In this document: one piece after another, positions 14,204 through 24,781 of the stretch
Layout of the letters: the number at the start of each line of letters is the position of its first letter
Numbering within the stretch: the first letter of the stretch is position 1
Origin: Microcaldota archaeon
GTDB lineage: Archaea > Micrarchaeota > Micrarchaeia > Burarchaeales > Fermentimicrarchaeaceae
Assembly (NCBI GenBank): GCA_013425405.1
Contig: JACCLF010000013.1
Coordinates: 1 to 36,518 of the forward strand
Direction: 5' to 3'
Length of the DNA stretch: 36,518 bases
The notes under the pieces: model-generated
Told to the model about the DNA's origin: nothing
Seen by the model: the letters and a program-made list of their open reading frames with translations, nothing else
Database searches by the model: none
Position numbers and translations under genes: made by a program

Positions 14204-17200
14204 ATGGGTGGAGCTAGAGGGTATTCTAAAAAGCTCTTTCTCCTACCATTGTTAATCTATCTTCTTGCTCCAGCAACATTCTCAGCCTCATTGCCTCTTG
14301 CAGCACTCAAGGGCGGCATTGACGGGCAGCTCTACATCCCTAATCCAGCCTACGTGCCGAATCTGCATGTTATCAAAATAGAGCTGTGGTGCAACATGAG
14401 TGACACGGACTGCCAAAGTGGCATATGTGGATGCTCCCGCAGTGTGGGCGATCAGACTGGAGGGGTCCGTCCGTATTCAACCATCAGTCACTGGCCTGAC
14501 GGAACGGTTGATGGTCAGGACACTACAGCCGCTGCCCGTTCATTTGGAGCTGGCGAGGGAATGTCACTATGGGATTATATGGCGGATATAGACCCTGATA
14601 GAGTGGTTGATGGCGAGGATACCACACAAATAGCTAGAAACTTTGGACAGGGCATATTCACCTACTCCACTGATTTGACGAACATAAAAGTAGTATTTGA
14701 TACTGGGGACACCGTATACCCCGATTCTTATGGGTATATCAACATTCCCGCAGGCGCTACTGCCGGCCTCCATAGTTTCACAGTCTACAACGGCTCAAAA
14801 ACAGTTGTGGCACTAGCGACTTTCTGGAATGTTAGCGTGCAACCCTCGCAGCCTTCTGCTCTTGTAGCAATGAAAGGGGGCACTAATGGGTATCTATATA
14901 TTCCCAGCCCAACCTACGAGCCGAATGTAACGAGTATTAAGATAGAGGAGTGGTGCAACATGAGCTCCACAGACTGCCAGACTCTTACTTTTCCAACAGC
15001 TCCACCCAACCCACCTCTCGTTATCACCAAGTGCGGTTGTGACCGTCTGCTGTGCGACCTGGCTGGGGGAGTAAATCCCTACTATCCCCCAGGTGGCGGA
15101 CCACTCTTTTGGCGTACTGCGTCGTGGCCCAACGGCCAAATTGACGCAGCAGATTCTTGGACAAGTATATATCCGCCTACAACACTGGAGGGTTATAACG
15201 TATTCCCATTTACTCCATGGGAGTATGAGGCAGACTGCGTTCCAGATAGAAACATACAAATGTCTGACCTAATCCCTACGTGGTTCACTGGCTTCACCGG
15301 AACCTACTCTACAGATATCTCAAACATAAATGTGGTGTTTGATACTCCTGCTGGTGCTCCCCCTGTGTCCGTTAGCTCACTGGGATATGTAACCATCCCA
15401 GCAGGTGCAACCAGCTTTACAGTTTACAACGGTCCCAATACCGTAATGGCGCTGGCAACATTCTGGAATACCAGCGTGAAATCCTCGCAGATGACGCAGT
15501 CAGCAAGCCCGCCTTCATTCCAGTTGCCGGGCTACCCGGTCACATTCACATGCAACTATATAAATTCATCAAATAACAAGATACCTGGAGCGATTGTTAA
15601 CGTATACATAAACGGGACAGCATACCTAACCACGGAAACAGCAACTGGCTATCAACTCAACCACACATTCACCACTATCGGAAACTATTCATGGTATTGC
15701 AGCGGAACTGACCCAACGGGGGAGTACACTCCCGCAGTTGCACCCCCAGAGAATTATGAGATAAAACCACTATACTGCAACATATCATGGGCTGCTGCCC
15801 CTTCTGCTCCAGGTGATTTCAAAACAAATCCAGACCAACATTTCGCACAGGCGGTTAACTACCAGGTAACAGTTGCGGTTAATCTGACGGATAAAAACGG
15901 AGCTCCAGTTCAGAACGTCAGAGCTACAGTAACTCCTCCCGCGACTCCTCCTCCGGGCATGGGCGCGGCGCAGCTAACGACACTTTCGGATGTCAATGGA
16001 ATTGCCTGGGTCACATTCACCGAACCCGCAACAATTGGCAAATATACGGTTCTCTCAGCATCATCAACACTGTGCCTCGGTGGGTATGATGTGCAACCAG
16101 CCGACATTACCTCCTACATAAATGCCTACCACGATGTCGCAAAAAGCATCAATGTAATCGACCCCAACCCCAAAACAATTTACGTAAACCCCGGAGATTT
16201 TTACAACATAACTATTGAAATTCTAGACCAGTTTGGAAATGTGTGCAACAGCTCATTTGACGGCACACCCTACAACTATACCACAATCCCGCCGGAATAT
16301 AACAGTACGGTAGGCATAAATCAAACTGTTAAGAATTCAACCGATACATGGTACTACGATATCCCCCTATGCAGCATGCGCTCTCCTTTGGAATGCTATA
16401 CGATTTTCAATAAATCAACCAACCCCCAGGGTATCCCCGTTGGGCTTGAAGGCATATACACATTCCAGCTCTTTGCTCATATACCGGAACCTAATACGAT
16501 TATTAATAACATAACAAACGACATCGAACAGTTTGATTTGACCTATCCCAGTGCTGCTAACACAAGCCTCAATGATTCGACGTTTGATTCCTCAGCCCGC
16601 ACCCTGACTGGAGATAGTGTAATTGTAGTCTACAACCAGCCCCACCCCCCTCCTGATCGTCTTCGAGTCATTGCCCAACCTCACCAGATAAGCGTCAATG
16701 ATTCATTCAATATAACCGTACAGGCAATTCTGCAGAATGACTCAGTGGATAAAAACAACAACAACATCACTCGTGTTATCAGATTACATCGTCTTGACGC
16801 GCCCCAAGTTCAAGATCAAGATATAAACAATTCATGCCAGCTTGTAAATGGGGTATGCACTTTCAATGTAACCTCTAACAGATCGCTAAACCTCTTCAAT
16901 GTCAGCGGCGTATACAGGATATTCGCCATACAAACTTCGGACAGTAAAGTTAACGGCACTGGCACTCTTATAGTTGGCACCGGGGCAATAGACCATATCA
17001 ATGTCACAGTTAACCACAATGGAGTCTTCACGAGTCTGCCCTTCTACGCAACTGCGAGCGTTCGGGATGCGGGAGACAATATAATAACAAACTTCACTGG
17101 AGACATGAATATAACCTGTCCGCCTTTTACAACCGACCCGCCCCAGCAGAGCGTATCACTGACTCCGGCTGACGAGGGCCAGACCACTTTCACCGAGATT

Positions 17201-20200
17201 GCAAACCAAAGCGGCACAATATGGTGTAATGTCTCGGCATTCGACTCAATTAAAAGAGTGCTTATAACAGGGAATTTCAGCGTGCTTGTTGTGGAACCCG
17301 ATATGTGCAGTACCTATTCCATACCCCCCGTGATTGCTATGCCTCCTCCTATTGATGTGACTCCGCCGAAAGATAAGATCCCCCCTGCCAGTACCATAAC
17401 CCCGCAAATCCATGCAGTGATGCAGACTAATTATGAAGTAGGCCCTCATCTTATAGGTTATAACCCCGCAACCGGGCAGATGGAGGGGAACTACAGCATA
17501 TGCCTTGAAAGCTATTATTCGGGCAGGTTCTGTATAAACGGTTCAGACATACAGTTCGACAGGGATCCAATCTCAGTTTGCGTTAAGGAGTTTGTCTACA
17601 ATCCGGAGGCAGATGGGTATATCTCAGACCACATCAACTACAACGGAGTTGACGATTTCAAGGCAACCTTCAAACACCCGGAGATTGTCTGGGGATGGGG
17701 ATACAAAGGCGCATCAGGCACCTACACAAACTGCTCCACCAATGGAGTTGACAAATACGAAGTTACGCTAACCCCGCCGCCGCAATCGCAAGTTCACACG
17801 GACTTTTTCAATGTTACGGTCACCCTGCCCCTCGGGGCGCTTGAGTCCTATAACATAACCAATACTACTGCTCTCAACCCGCACGAACTGCAAGCCCCAG
17901 CAGCCATACTTGTGGCGGACCAGTGGAAGTACGGCCCAAATCCGGGCAGAATAGCAAAGTTCGACATGCCCGTTCCTGGCGATGAAGCCGCATTCCTTGA
18001 GGACTACAATTACTCAATAACCGGAGCGAATGCCCAGGCGATGGCATACGACAACAGGGGCAACATATACGTAGCGCTTACGGACTCGGCAAAAATACTC
18101 GTTATGCGCATGGTCAGGTCCTATCCACCTTCGCTTCATTTTGTAAAAATTATAGATGTTAAAACCTTTAACGGCACTGCTTTCTTCCCGTATGGAATGG
18201 ACACGGACAGCTGGGGCAACCTCTACGTTGTGGGCAATACCAACCCGGACCAGCCGGATAATGTGATGTGCATCAACAAGTACAACAAGACCTACGGCTT
18301 AAATGACAGCAACGAGTGCTGCGGCCCTCTAAATGGTGATGGAGAATGCTCTGAGAAATGGGAGGGAACGGTCCCGTCCATAACAGTAAACGAGGCCGGA
18401 AGCGAGGTTTATATTGTGAAAGACAAGAAGAGGGTGTGCACAAATCTGGGCATAACTTGCTTCTGGACAGGAAACCCGCTCTACTATGAGTACAACGCCT
18501 CAAATGTCAGCCAGGAGATTGCAAGCCCAGGAATAAGCATATACGGCGATGGCGGTACTGGAATGACCCTCTGGGGCGCCAACCCAGGTGAGAATATAAC
18601 CGATGGTGGCTGCTACAACGATCTTGGCGGTATGGTTTTTGACAACTATTACGACAGCCCGGATAGTCACTATCTCAGGGCAATAAAGATTAGGAAAGGC
18701 GTCATGTTCATTCTGGATTACATGGCCCTGCCCAGCAGGAGAGTCTGGATGTTATGCTTCCCGCAGTACTTCGTGCCCGGCTGCCTTGGATGCTTCCCCC
18801 CTGGCAGTTGGTGGTGGCCTGGTCAATGCAACCACTGCCATTTCGATGCGCTCATCGAGAACCAGATGACCCGGCTTCTGGCTTTTGAAACAATAAACCC
18901 CGGAGGACCTTACAAAGCAAGAATAACTGTGGAGCCAAACGTGTCAGTTATGGCCCAATGCGCTGAAGAACATCTTCTCCTTTGGCCAAATATCGTATCA
19001 ATATGCACGTGCAGTGGGCTGTGCACCAACTCAAATTCATATTTAACGCACGGGCTGGATGTTGATGGCGACTTCAATGTGTACATAGCGCTGAAAGGCA
19101 AGAACGATGCAATTGTCCGCTACAAACTAAACCAGATGAGCGGCGACCCCACACTGCTCGGCGGCGGCTGGTCATTTGATGTGATAAACGGCTGGGTGCC
19201 GGACCTGTCAAGCGTTTATACCTCAAGAAATCTTGGTTCTTGGACTGCAAACAATATTACCAACAATGTCACCCTTCCTGATGCCGTGCTAGGATACCCC
19301 GATTTGATAGAGTCATCCATGGCGGCTGGAGTTTCCTGCGAGGGATGCTCCATGGAGGGGGCAATTGAACCGAGCGTATGCGGGAGAGAAATTAAGAAAA
19401 CAAATGAGAGTGAGTACGAAAACATAAACCAATCGCTAGCAAACAGCAACATAGTCCCAGGAGTGCCCCTGATTCGCATAAACGCTTCAAATCCGCCGAT
19501 TTACAGGAGGAATTCTCTAGCAACTAACATAACTGCATTCATTAGGTTTAACAACTACCTGATCCAAATAGTAAAAATCACAGGCGGATGCCCCGGCGGA
19601 GGAGCTGCAGGCGCACCAGTAATAATACTAAAGGATATGAACGTAACGAGCTACAGCAACAACCTTGAAACTATTGTTGAGGGCGGAGGCACTCACTTCG
19701 CTCTCACAAGTCCGAGCTACCCCGAGAGGCCTGCCAGGCCGCCGGATACTCTCCCCTACCTGGCTTATGATTACTACAGCAACAGGTTCTTCTACAAGCA
19801 TTTCGCCATGATGGACAACAATACCAATGCATCCGGCAATATAAACACAATGGGCCCACCTCCTAGCATGTTTTGGAACGGCGGTGTGAGCGGTCCGAAT
19901 ATTCCTTATAACTATCCCGGCCCGTGGTGTGCCATGTTCCCAGATGCATGCGCCGTTCCTGATGACAAGGAGTGGATACTCAACGCCAGCTACAGGAAGA
20001 AATTCCAGACATTCCAGAATCAATACTATGGCTATAAATTCATCTCCACAGTCCCAACGGTCAACATGTACAATGAAATTACCCCAATAGCCGGCGTTCA
20101 AGGAAAATGGGACACTGCGACTAATACTTGGAAATACGACCCGACTAAGCGTGACCCCAATGCTCTGGGATACATAAACCCTGACATACTTGGTTACCCC

Positions 20201-23200
20201 CCAGGGACGATACCACTCAATAGCACAATTGAATGGGACTACCCCGTCACCTTCAACTTCACTCCCTCCACCATAACGCGAAACCCGCTTTCGTTTACAC
20301 CTAATCCGGGGGGACCACCCCCTGGTGATTATACCTTTGAAGCAAAAACCAACGTTTCCAGGGTTCAACTCTCAATTATGTGCACAGACAGTGCAGGCAC
20401 TCTTAATACATATACAGTAACTCTCAACAATGCCAGCTGGACCCCGGTGGGGGTCTGCAAGCAAGTGGATGGAATATCCATCAGTGGGGCATCCGGTTTA
20501 GCCTATGTATTCATCAAGCCTGAGATGACGCCAGATAATCCATATGAAGGTATCTGCTTCGAAACTGTAAGCGGGCCGAACAGCATGCTCTGCAGCGGAA
20601 CCAGGGCATGGTTCAGGCAGGCAATTCCACCCAATACCGTAGTCGCTTACGCGAACTTTACCCCCGAGATACCAATGGCAACACGCTACCCGCTTTTGGG
20701 CGAGCCGGATGGCCCTTGGCCGGCATCCCTGAAAATTGTGCCCGTAAATATGAGCGGTCCTACTGTGTTCACGCTCCATGGGCTCAATAACACCTTCAAT
20801 GTCACGGGAAATAATGAATGGGGCAGCATATCAGCTACTGCAAACCTGATCGGCACTCAACTTCCCAATCCACTCCCAATATACTTAACCAATCAGGATT
20901 TATACTTCAGGTCTAGTGCTGGTGTAAAGTTTTCTATAATGGGGTTTGGAGGACCAGGGATGAATAAAATCATAAATTATGTTATAAGCGACGGATGGGT
21001 CAAGATAGAAGACTCGTGCATGGGCTTCAACTGCTATGTGTTTCAGATACTCAATGTGAAATGCAGCGATCCGTTTGGATGCCTGTTCGAGTTTTCAAAT
21101 GATTCTGCAGGGGCGCGCATCATAGGAAAAGCTTACCTCGGCCAGCATCTCAACTTTATCGCTGGGACTCCCAACGGCTTAAAGTATCCTGAGTACACCT
21201 ATTCAGTATCAAAAGGCGAAGTGCAGTCCGTGCCGGATAATCCCTACAACAGGAACTTCATGAATATATCCGCCATTAGCGGCAAGGGCTATATCGGAGA
21301 CCGGTTCAATGTTTATACGAACCCGGATGTAACTCTCTACATAGACAAACTAACTGCTTCTTACTGCAGTAACTGCACAAGCGATGCAGACTGCGCTCCG
21401 GGAGGAGTATGCAATGTTGCAAACGGTGTATGCATGAATGGAGATGACTGCGGGGTAGCAAAGCATCCCTCGGGGGCTCCATGCTTCCAATCCTACGTAT
21501 GCCCGAGGATAGACTTGACAAATGTCAACGAATCCCTCGAGGTCATATCAGACAAGAGCCACGCTACGACATCAACCACGGTGAAGATAATAGGCACGGA
21601 TACAACCCCCGGGCACCACCTACAAATGGATACTGCAACTCTCAGTGGAAGCAGCTCAGCAACTTTTGGCGGGAATACATACAGCGCAGTATTCTTCATA
21701 GAAGTGACCAATGCCGTAAAAGGGGAAACCCTGACATTCACCTCTGGTGGTTATGATGTCGCCAGCTTGTACATACCCACCGCGAACTCCACCACAAAAT
21801 CATCCATAGGCTCAATCTTTCCAAAGCCGAGAAAGCTGAAAATAATGTCCGATGCTCCACCTGGCTCTCAGCTAACTTATACAATAGTCGGCATAAAAAA
21901 CGACGACACGCTTATTGAAGAAACCAGCTCAAAGAACACCCAGGTAGACTGCTCGCTTAAAGGGCCCGCAAACGTGCTCCTAGATCTATCATTGAATAAT
22001 GTATGCAAGTTCCAGATTGACCCCATTCTTTCCCAAGCTGTTGGAGTACCATTCCCCATAAGAATAACAACTGTTCCAACAGGTGCATCGGTTCCAACTC
22101 CACCCGCGGCTGAAAGGCTTGAATACCCACCCTTCTCCAATGCTGAAAATAATGCTGGCATGTGCGGTGGAACTGCCTGGGATTTGGCTACGAAGAATGG
22201 TGTGGGAGCCTGCTTCATAACGCAACCAGTACCTCCTGTTATACCTGGATACTGGACTACGCAATTTTCATATCTATTTACTGATGTGGCGCAGGTTGAA
22301 ATGAAAAACCTTAAGAGCGGGGGAGCAAGTGATATAATCAACGCACCAGATGGAAATACCCTTGACATTCGTACCTGCTTCAACCCTTTCTGGCCGTGTT
22401 TTAGTGTTTTTGTGCTAAACTTGAGCAGTCCAGAAAATATCAGTCAACTTAGCATAACTATGAAAGCTCCGCCACTGGTCCAAGGAATTTGCCCACTTTG
22501 CGGTACTTGGAATTCAAATATCCAAATCAGAATGTCGGATTCCGCCACCTGCTCCAATGGAGATGCAGATGCCGACTTCAATGCAATGACTACCTACCAG
22601 GGTGATTATGATCCAAACCACGACGGCAACTTCCATGATGAAATTGTAGATCTCGGCGCGACCTACAATAATATAAAGTGCATAGGAATTCGAGGGCGAA
22701 ACGCCTGTATCGGAGCAGGTTGCTTGACTTATAACGCATTCTTTATTGATGCAGTTGGAGTAAACAGAACGGTATGGGTTCCACCAGTCATCCCGCCTCC
22801 GCCTCCGCCAGACAGCTTCGCGGTTGTGAAGTTCTTCAACCCGGTAGACATTGACGGATTCATGGTTACTGCAAGGAGCCTGACGCCATCTGTTAACAAA
22901 AAGCTCACCATAAAGATGTCCGACAACCCAGGCTGCTACACAGGTGATGTAGTGGCCGACGCCAACCCCGCCAACTGGCCGACATCCCATGACGTCAGCC
23001 TGATAGCAGACGGCATCTGGCATGACAATGTGGATTCCCAGCTTGGCTTATTCAGAGGTGCCTGGTGCCTAGCTGTCGAGAGTGGTTCTGAGATAGGTTC
23101 CAAGTGGGATATTGATTCAATAGGCATATACGTCCCGCAGCCTGACGCCCTATTCCCGCTGACTGCTGCCGGTTCCATCGGACCTGCCTGCGCCTTACCC

Positions 23201-24772
23201 AACTTGATGCTCGGTTCGCCAGACGCCCAGGCGGCCTGCTCCCCACAGGCATTATACGGAAAATTCGACAAGTCTTACACCCTCAGTGAATTCCTGATAT
23301 ATGCGCAAACAGACCCAATCACTTCGCCCACTGTTGATATCCGAACCTCAAACGACCCCAACTGCTGGGATAAGGCAACTGCAGGCGACTTCAGCACATT
23401 CGGCTCCTACGGCACTTTCCACGCAACCAGCCCGTCCCTTGACCCGTATGTGGTAAATAACGGACTCGTTAGCGCCAGATGCGTGCAACTGGTACTCATA
23501 GGAGGAAATACACTCTCCATTGATGCAGTTGGGATAGTGCCGGCAGTACTGCTGCCAGACTGCAGCCTCTTCAGCGGCAATGCCAACCTTACAGATTCAA
23601 GCGGCATGTGCCCAACAACCATCGGTCCGTTTACCCGAGGTGTCTGGAGAGGCGACGTCATGGTGCCTAATACAAATCCTGCTGATGCAATAACCGCAAC
23701 AAATAACGGAATAACCGGTTCGAGCAATTCATTCTCAGTTACCATCATGCCCGGCTCATCCTCGGCTTCAATTACGACAAACAATCAATTCACGCATGTG
23801 CTTGCAATAGAAATACACGGGAGCGAGGGCGAGAATTTCACCGTGACCACTGCTCCGCTCTATGCGGACTACAGCCACTCATTTGGCAATGACCAGACGC
23901 CAGAGCAGATAGGAGTGATAAACGTTGTCCCCAACGACTTTGTTCTAGGATTCCACCAGAATAGATCGGGCACATACATATACTCGCAGCATGACACAGT
24001 AAAGCTGAACATACCCGACAACAACTCCCTTGGACTCCATGACTTCAGGTTCGATTACTATGACAGATTCAACAACACGTTCATCATTCCTTACACAATA
24101 TGGCTGAGACAGCCTACTGTAATCCTACTGAATATAATCACAACAAGAGACCCCGGGAACCGGTATAAGACCATTGTGAACGTAAATGCGAAGCTTCTCT
24201 ACCAGAGACTGGAAAAGCCGGAAGAGAAGCCCAACACCCCAATGAGTGCCGGCTACAACATCACGCTCTATGTGCAGAACTCCAGCACGACATTCTATGG
24301 CGATAACAACGTGGAAACAGACCCGCCGACCGATCCCAGAAACTGCGACCCAATAGTTGCTGGTGTCTGCCCCAACCCCGCGGCGGGTATCACAAGCGTA
24401 GAGGACAGCAACTGCTCATGTCCTGACTGGTGGGACGATCCCAACGACCCCGGTGAGTGCATACCACATCCAAGCTGCCACCAGTTTGGAATACTGGCGA
24501 ATACCACTCCCAATGGTTACCTATTTCCCACGAACGACAGCGGTGAGGTCAATGCATCATTCGCCATTTTCGGATTTGGAAGAAGGCTGATGTTTGCGGT
24601 GTTCAACGGCACCAGGGACTTCGCCCCGTCAATTGACATAAAGCCATTCTATGCAGGAGGAATGTCCATAGGAATGGGCAGCTTCTCTGTGCTGGAGCCG
24701 GTGTTGCTCATATCCGCCACCCTGGGCTTGTTGGCAATCAAACGAAAGTTTAATAAGCAAAAAAGCAGGTAA
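14204..24772 (+). CDS. Giant 3522-residue secreted, membrane-anchored surface protein
   Basis: A single uninterrupted frame encodes a signal peptide (about 1-28), a vast exterior region and a C-terminal TM helix with a basic tail (VLLISATLGLLAIKRKFN). Two long N-terminal repeats (about 33-215 and 219-429) each contain a pair of dockerin-like loops. Ig-like segments follow (about 433-1060). An NHL/propeller-like region (about 1240-1660) contains AMAYDNRGNIYVALTDSA and GMDTDSWGNLYVVGN. A Cys-rich knot occurs near 2387-2416 (CTSDADCAPGGVC). Three carbohydrate-binding-like repeats span about 2686-3116, joined by a proline linker. Sequons (N-x-S/T) are very frequent, so heavy glycosylation is likely. 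It probably acts in contact with another cell or surface. Giant surface proteins are common in DPANN symbionts. Exact ligand unknown. Confidence 0.85.
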   Translation: MGGARGYSKKLFLLPLLIYLLAPATFSASLPLAALKGGIDGQLYIPNPAYVPNLHVIKIELWCNMSDTDCQSGICGCSRSVGDQTGGVRPYSTISHWPDGTVDGQDTTAAARSFGAGEGMSLWDYMADIDPDRVVDGEDTTQIARNFGQGIFTYSTDLTNIKVVFDTGDTVYPDSYGYINIPAGATAGLHSFTVYNGSKTVVALATFWNVSVQPSQPSALVAMKGGTNGYLYIPSPTYEPNVTSIKIEEWCNMSSTDCQTLTFPTAPPNPPLVITKCGCDRLLCDLAGGVNPYYPPGGGPLFWRTASWPNGQIDAADSWTSIYPPTTLEGYNVFPFTPWEYEADCVPDRNIQMSDLIPTWFTGFTGTYSTDISNINVVFDTPAGAPPVSVSSLGYVTIPAGATSFTVYNGPNTVMALATFWNTSVKSSQMTQSASPPSFQLPGYPVTFTCNYINSSNNKIPGAIVNVYINGTAYLTTETATGYQLNHTFTTIGNYSWYCSGTDPTGEYTPAVAPPENYEIKPLYCNISWAAAPSAPGDFKTNPDQHFAQAVNYQVTVAVNLTDKNGAPVQNVRATVTPPATPPPGMGAAQLTTLSDVNGIAWVTFTEPATIGKYTVLSASSTLCLGGYDVQPADITSYINAYHDVAKSINVIDPNPKTIYVNPGDFYNITIEILDQFGNVCNSSFDGTPYNYTTIPPEYNSTVGINQTVKNSTDTWYYDIPLCSMRSPLECYTIFNKSTNPQGIPVGLEGIYTFQLFAHIPEPNTIINNITNDIEQFDLTYPSAANTSLNDSTFDSSARTLTGDSVIVVYNQPHPPPDRLRVIAQPHQISVNDSFNITVQAILQNDSVDKNNNNITRVIRLHRLDAPQVQDQDINNSCQLVNGVCTFNVTSNRSLNLFNVSGVYRIFAIQTSDSKVNGTGTLIVGTGAIDHINVTVNHNGVFTSLPFYATASVRDAGDNIITNFTGDMNITCPPFTTDPPQQSVSLTPADEGQTTFTEIANQSGTIWCNVSAFDSIKRVLITGNFSVLVVEPDMCSTYSIPPVIAMPPPIDVTPPKDKIPPASTITPQIHAVMQTNYEVGPHLIGYNPATGQMEGNYSICLESYYSGRFCINGSDIQFDRDPISVCVKEFVYNPEADGYISDHINYNGVDDFKATFKHPEIVWGWGYKGASGTYTNCSTNGVDKYEVTLTPPPQSQVHTDFFNVTVTLPLGALESYNITNTTALNPHELQAPAAILVADQWKYGPNPGRIAKFDMPVPGDEAAFLEDYNYSITGANAQAMAYDNRGNIYVALTDSAKILVMRMVRSYPPSLHFVKIIDVKTFNGTAFFPYGMDTDSWGNLYVVGNTNPDQPDNVMCINKYNKTYGLNDSNECCGPLNGDGECSEKWEGTVPSITVNEAGSEVYIVKDKKRVCTNLGITCFWTGNPLYYEYNASNVSQEIASPGISIYGDGGTGMTLWGANPGENITDGGCYNDLGGMVFDNYYDSPDSHYLRAIKIRKGVMFILDYMALPSRRVWMLCFPQYFVPGCLGCFPPGSWWWPGQCNHCHFDALIENQMTRLLAFETINPGGPYKARITVEPNVSVMAQCAEEHLLLWPNIVSICTCSGLCTNSNSYLTHGLDVDGDFNVYIALKGKNDAIVRYKLNQMSGDPTLLGGGWSFDVINGWVPDLSSVYTSRNLGSWTANNITNNVTLPDAVLGYPDLIESSMAAGVSCEGCSMEGAIEPSVCGREIKKTNESEYENINQSLANSNIVPGVPLIRINASNPPIYRRNSLATNITAFIRFNNYLIQIVKITGGCPGGGAAGAPVIILKDMNVTSYSNNLETIVEGGGTHFALTSPSYPERPARPPDTLPYLAYDYYSNRFFYKHFAMMDNNTNASGNINTMGPPPSMFWNGGVSGPNIPYNYPGPWCAMFPDACAVPDDKEWILNASYRKKFQTFQNQYYGYKFISTVPTVNMYNEITPIAGVQGKWDTATNTWKYDPTKRDPNALGYINPDILGYPPGTIPLNSTIEWDYPVTFNFTPSTITRNPLSFTPNPGGPPPGDYTFEAKTNVSRVQLSIMCTDSAGTLNTYTVTLNNASWTPVGVCKQVDGISISGASGLAYVFIKPEMTPDNPYEGICFETVSGPNSMLCSGTRAWFRQAIPPNTVVAYANFTPEIPMATRYPLLGEPDGPWPASLKIVPVNMSGPTVFTLHGLNNTFNVTGNNEWGSISATANLIGTQLPNPLPIYLTNQDLYFRSSAGVKFSIMGFGGPGMNKIINYVISDGWVKIEDSCMGFNCYVFQILNVKCSDPFGCLFEFSNDSAGARIIGKAYLGQHLNFIAGTPNGLKYPEYTYSVSKGEVQSVPDNPYNRNFMNISAISGKGYIGDRFNVYTNPDVTLYIDKLTASYCSNCTSDADCAPGGVCNVANGVCMNGDDCGVAKHPSGAPCFQSYVCPRIDLTNVNESLEVISDKSHATTSTTVKIIGTDTTPGHHLQMDTATLSGSSSATFGGNTYSAVFFIEVTNAVKGETLTFTSGGYDVASLYIPTANSTTKSSIGSIFPKPRKLKIMSDAPPGSQLTYTIVGIKNDDTLIEETSSKNTQVDCSLKGPANVLLDLSLNNVCKFQIDPILSQAVGVPFPIRITTVPTGASVPTPPAAERLEYPPFSNAENNAGMCGGTAWDLATKNGVGACFITQPVPPVIPGYWTTQFSYLFTDVAQVEMKNLKSGGASDIINAPDGNTLDIRTCFNPFWPCFSVFVLNLSSPENISQLSITMKAPPLVQGICPLCGTWNSNIQIRMSDSATCSNGDADADFNAMTTYQGDYDPNHDGNFHDEIVDLGATYNNIKCIGIRGRNACIGAGCLTYNAFFIDAVGVNRTVWVPPVIPPPPPPDSFAVVKFFNPVDIDGFMVTARSLTPSVNKKLTIKMSDNPGCYTGDVVADANPANWPTSHDVSLIADGIWHDNVDSQLGLFRGAWCLAVESGSEIGSKWDIDSIGIYVPQPDALFPLTAAGSIGPACALPNLMLGSPDAQAACSPQALYGKFDKSYTLSEFLIYAQTDPITSPTVDIRTSNDPNCWDKATAGDFSTFGSYGTFHATSPSLDPYVVNNGLVSARCVQLVLIGGNTLSIDAVGIVPAVLLPDCSLFSGNANLTDSSGMCPTTIGPFTRGVWRGDVMVPNTNPADAITATNNGITGSSNSFSVTIMPGSSSASITTNNQFTHVLAIEIHGSEGENFTVTTAPLYADYSHSFGNDQTPEQIGVINVVPNDFVLGFHQNRSGTYIYSQHDTVKLNIPDNNSLGLHDFRFDYYDRFNNTFIIPYTIWLRQPTVILLNIITTRDPGNRYKTIVNVNAKLLYQRLEKPEEKPNTPMSAGYNITLYVQNSSTTFYGDNNVETDPPTDPRNCDPIVAGVCPNPAAGITSVEDSNCSCPDWWDDPNDPGECIPHPSCHQFGILANTTPNGYLFPTNDSGEVNASFAIFGFGRRLMFAVFNGTRDFAPSIDIKPFYAGGMSIGMGSFSVLEPVLLISATLGLLAIKRKFNKQKSR
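14302..15490 (+). repeat. Tandem protein repeat with dockerin-like calcium loops
   Basis: Two copies of a roughly 190-residue unit occur inside the giant protein. Each begins (V)A(L/M)KGGxxGxLYIP, includes E(L/E)WCNMSxTDCQ, and ends SFTVYNGxxTVxALATFWN. Between these, copy 1 has SHWPDGTVDGQD and DIDPDRVVDGED; copy 2 has ASWPNGQIDAAD and DCVPDRNIQMSD. DIDPDRVVDGED carries Asp at positions 1, 3, 5, 9 and 12 of a dockerin-type loop. The loops of copy 2 keep only part of this set. Confidence 0.7.
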
Positions 24773-24781
24773 TATATACCG

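Noticed and set aside
19628-20368. 246-residue open frame on the minus strand inside the giant gene
   Set aside because: It is fully antisense to a continuous frame with sequons and domain repeats, and it has no ribosome site or motif.
14204-24772. Giant gene as an assembly fusion of several genes
   Set aside because: A single frame holds from a signal peptide to one C-terminal anchor, with no internal signal peptide, ribosome site or promoter that would mark separate genes.
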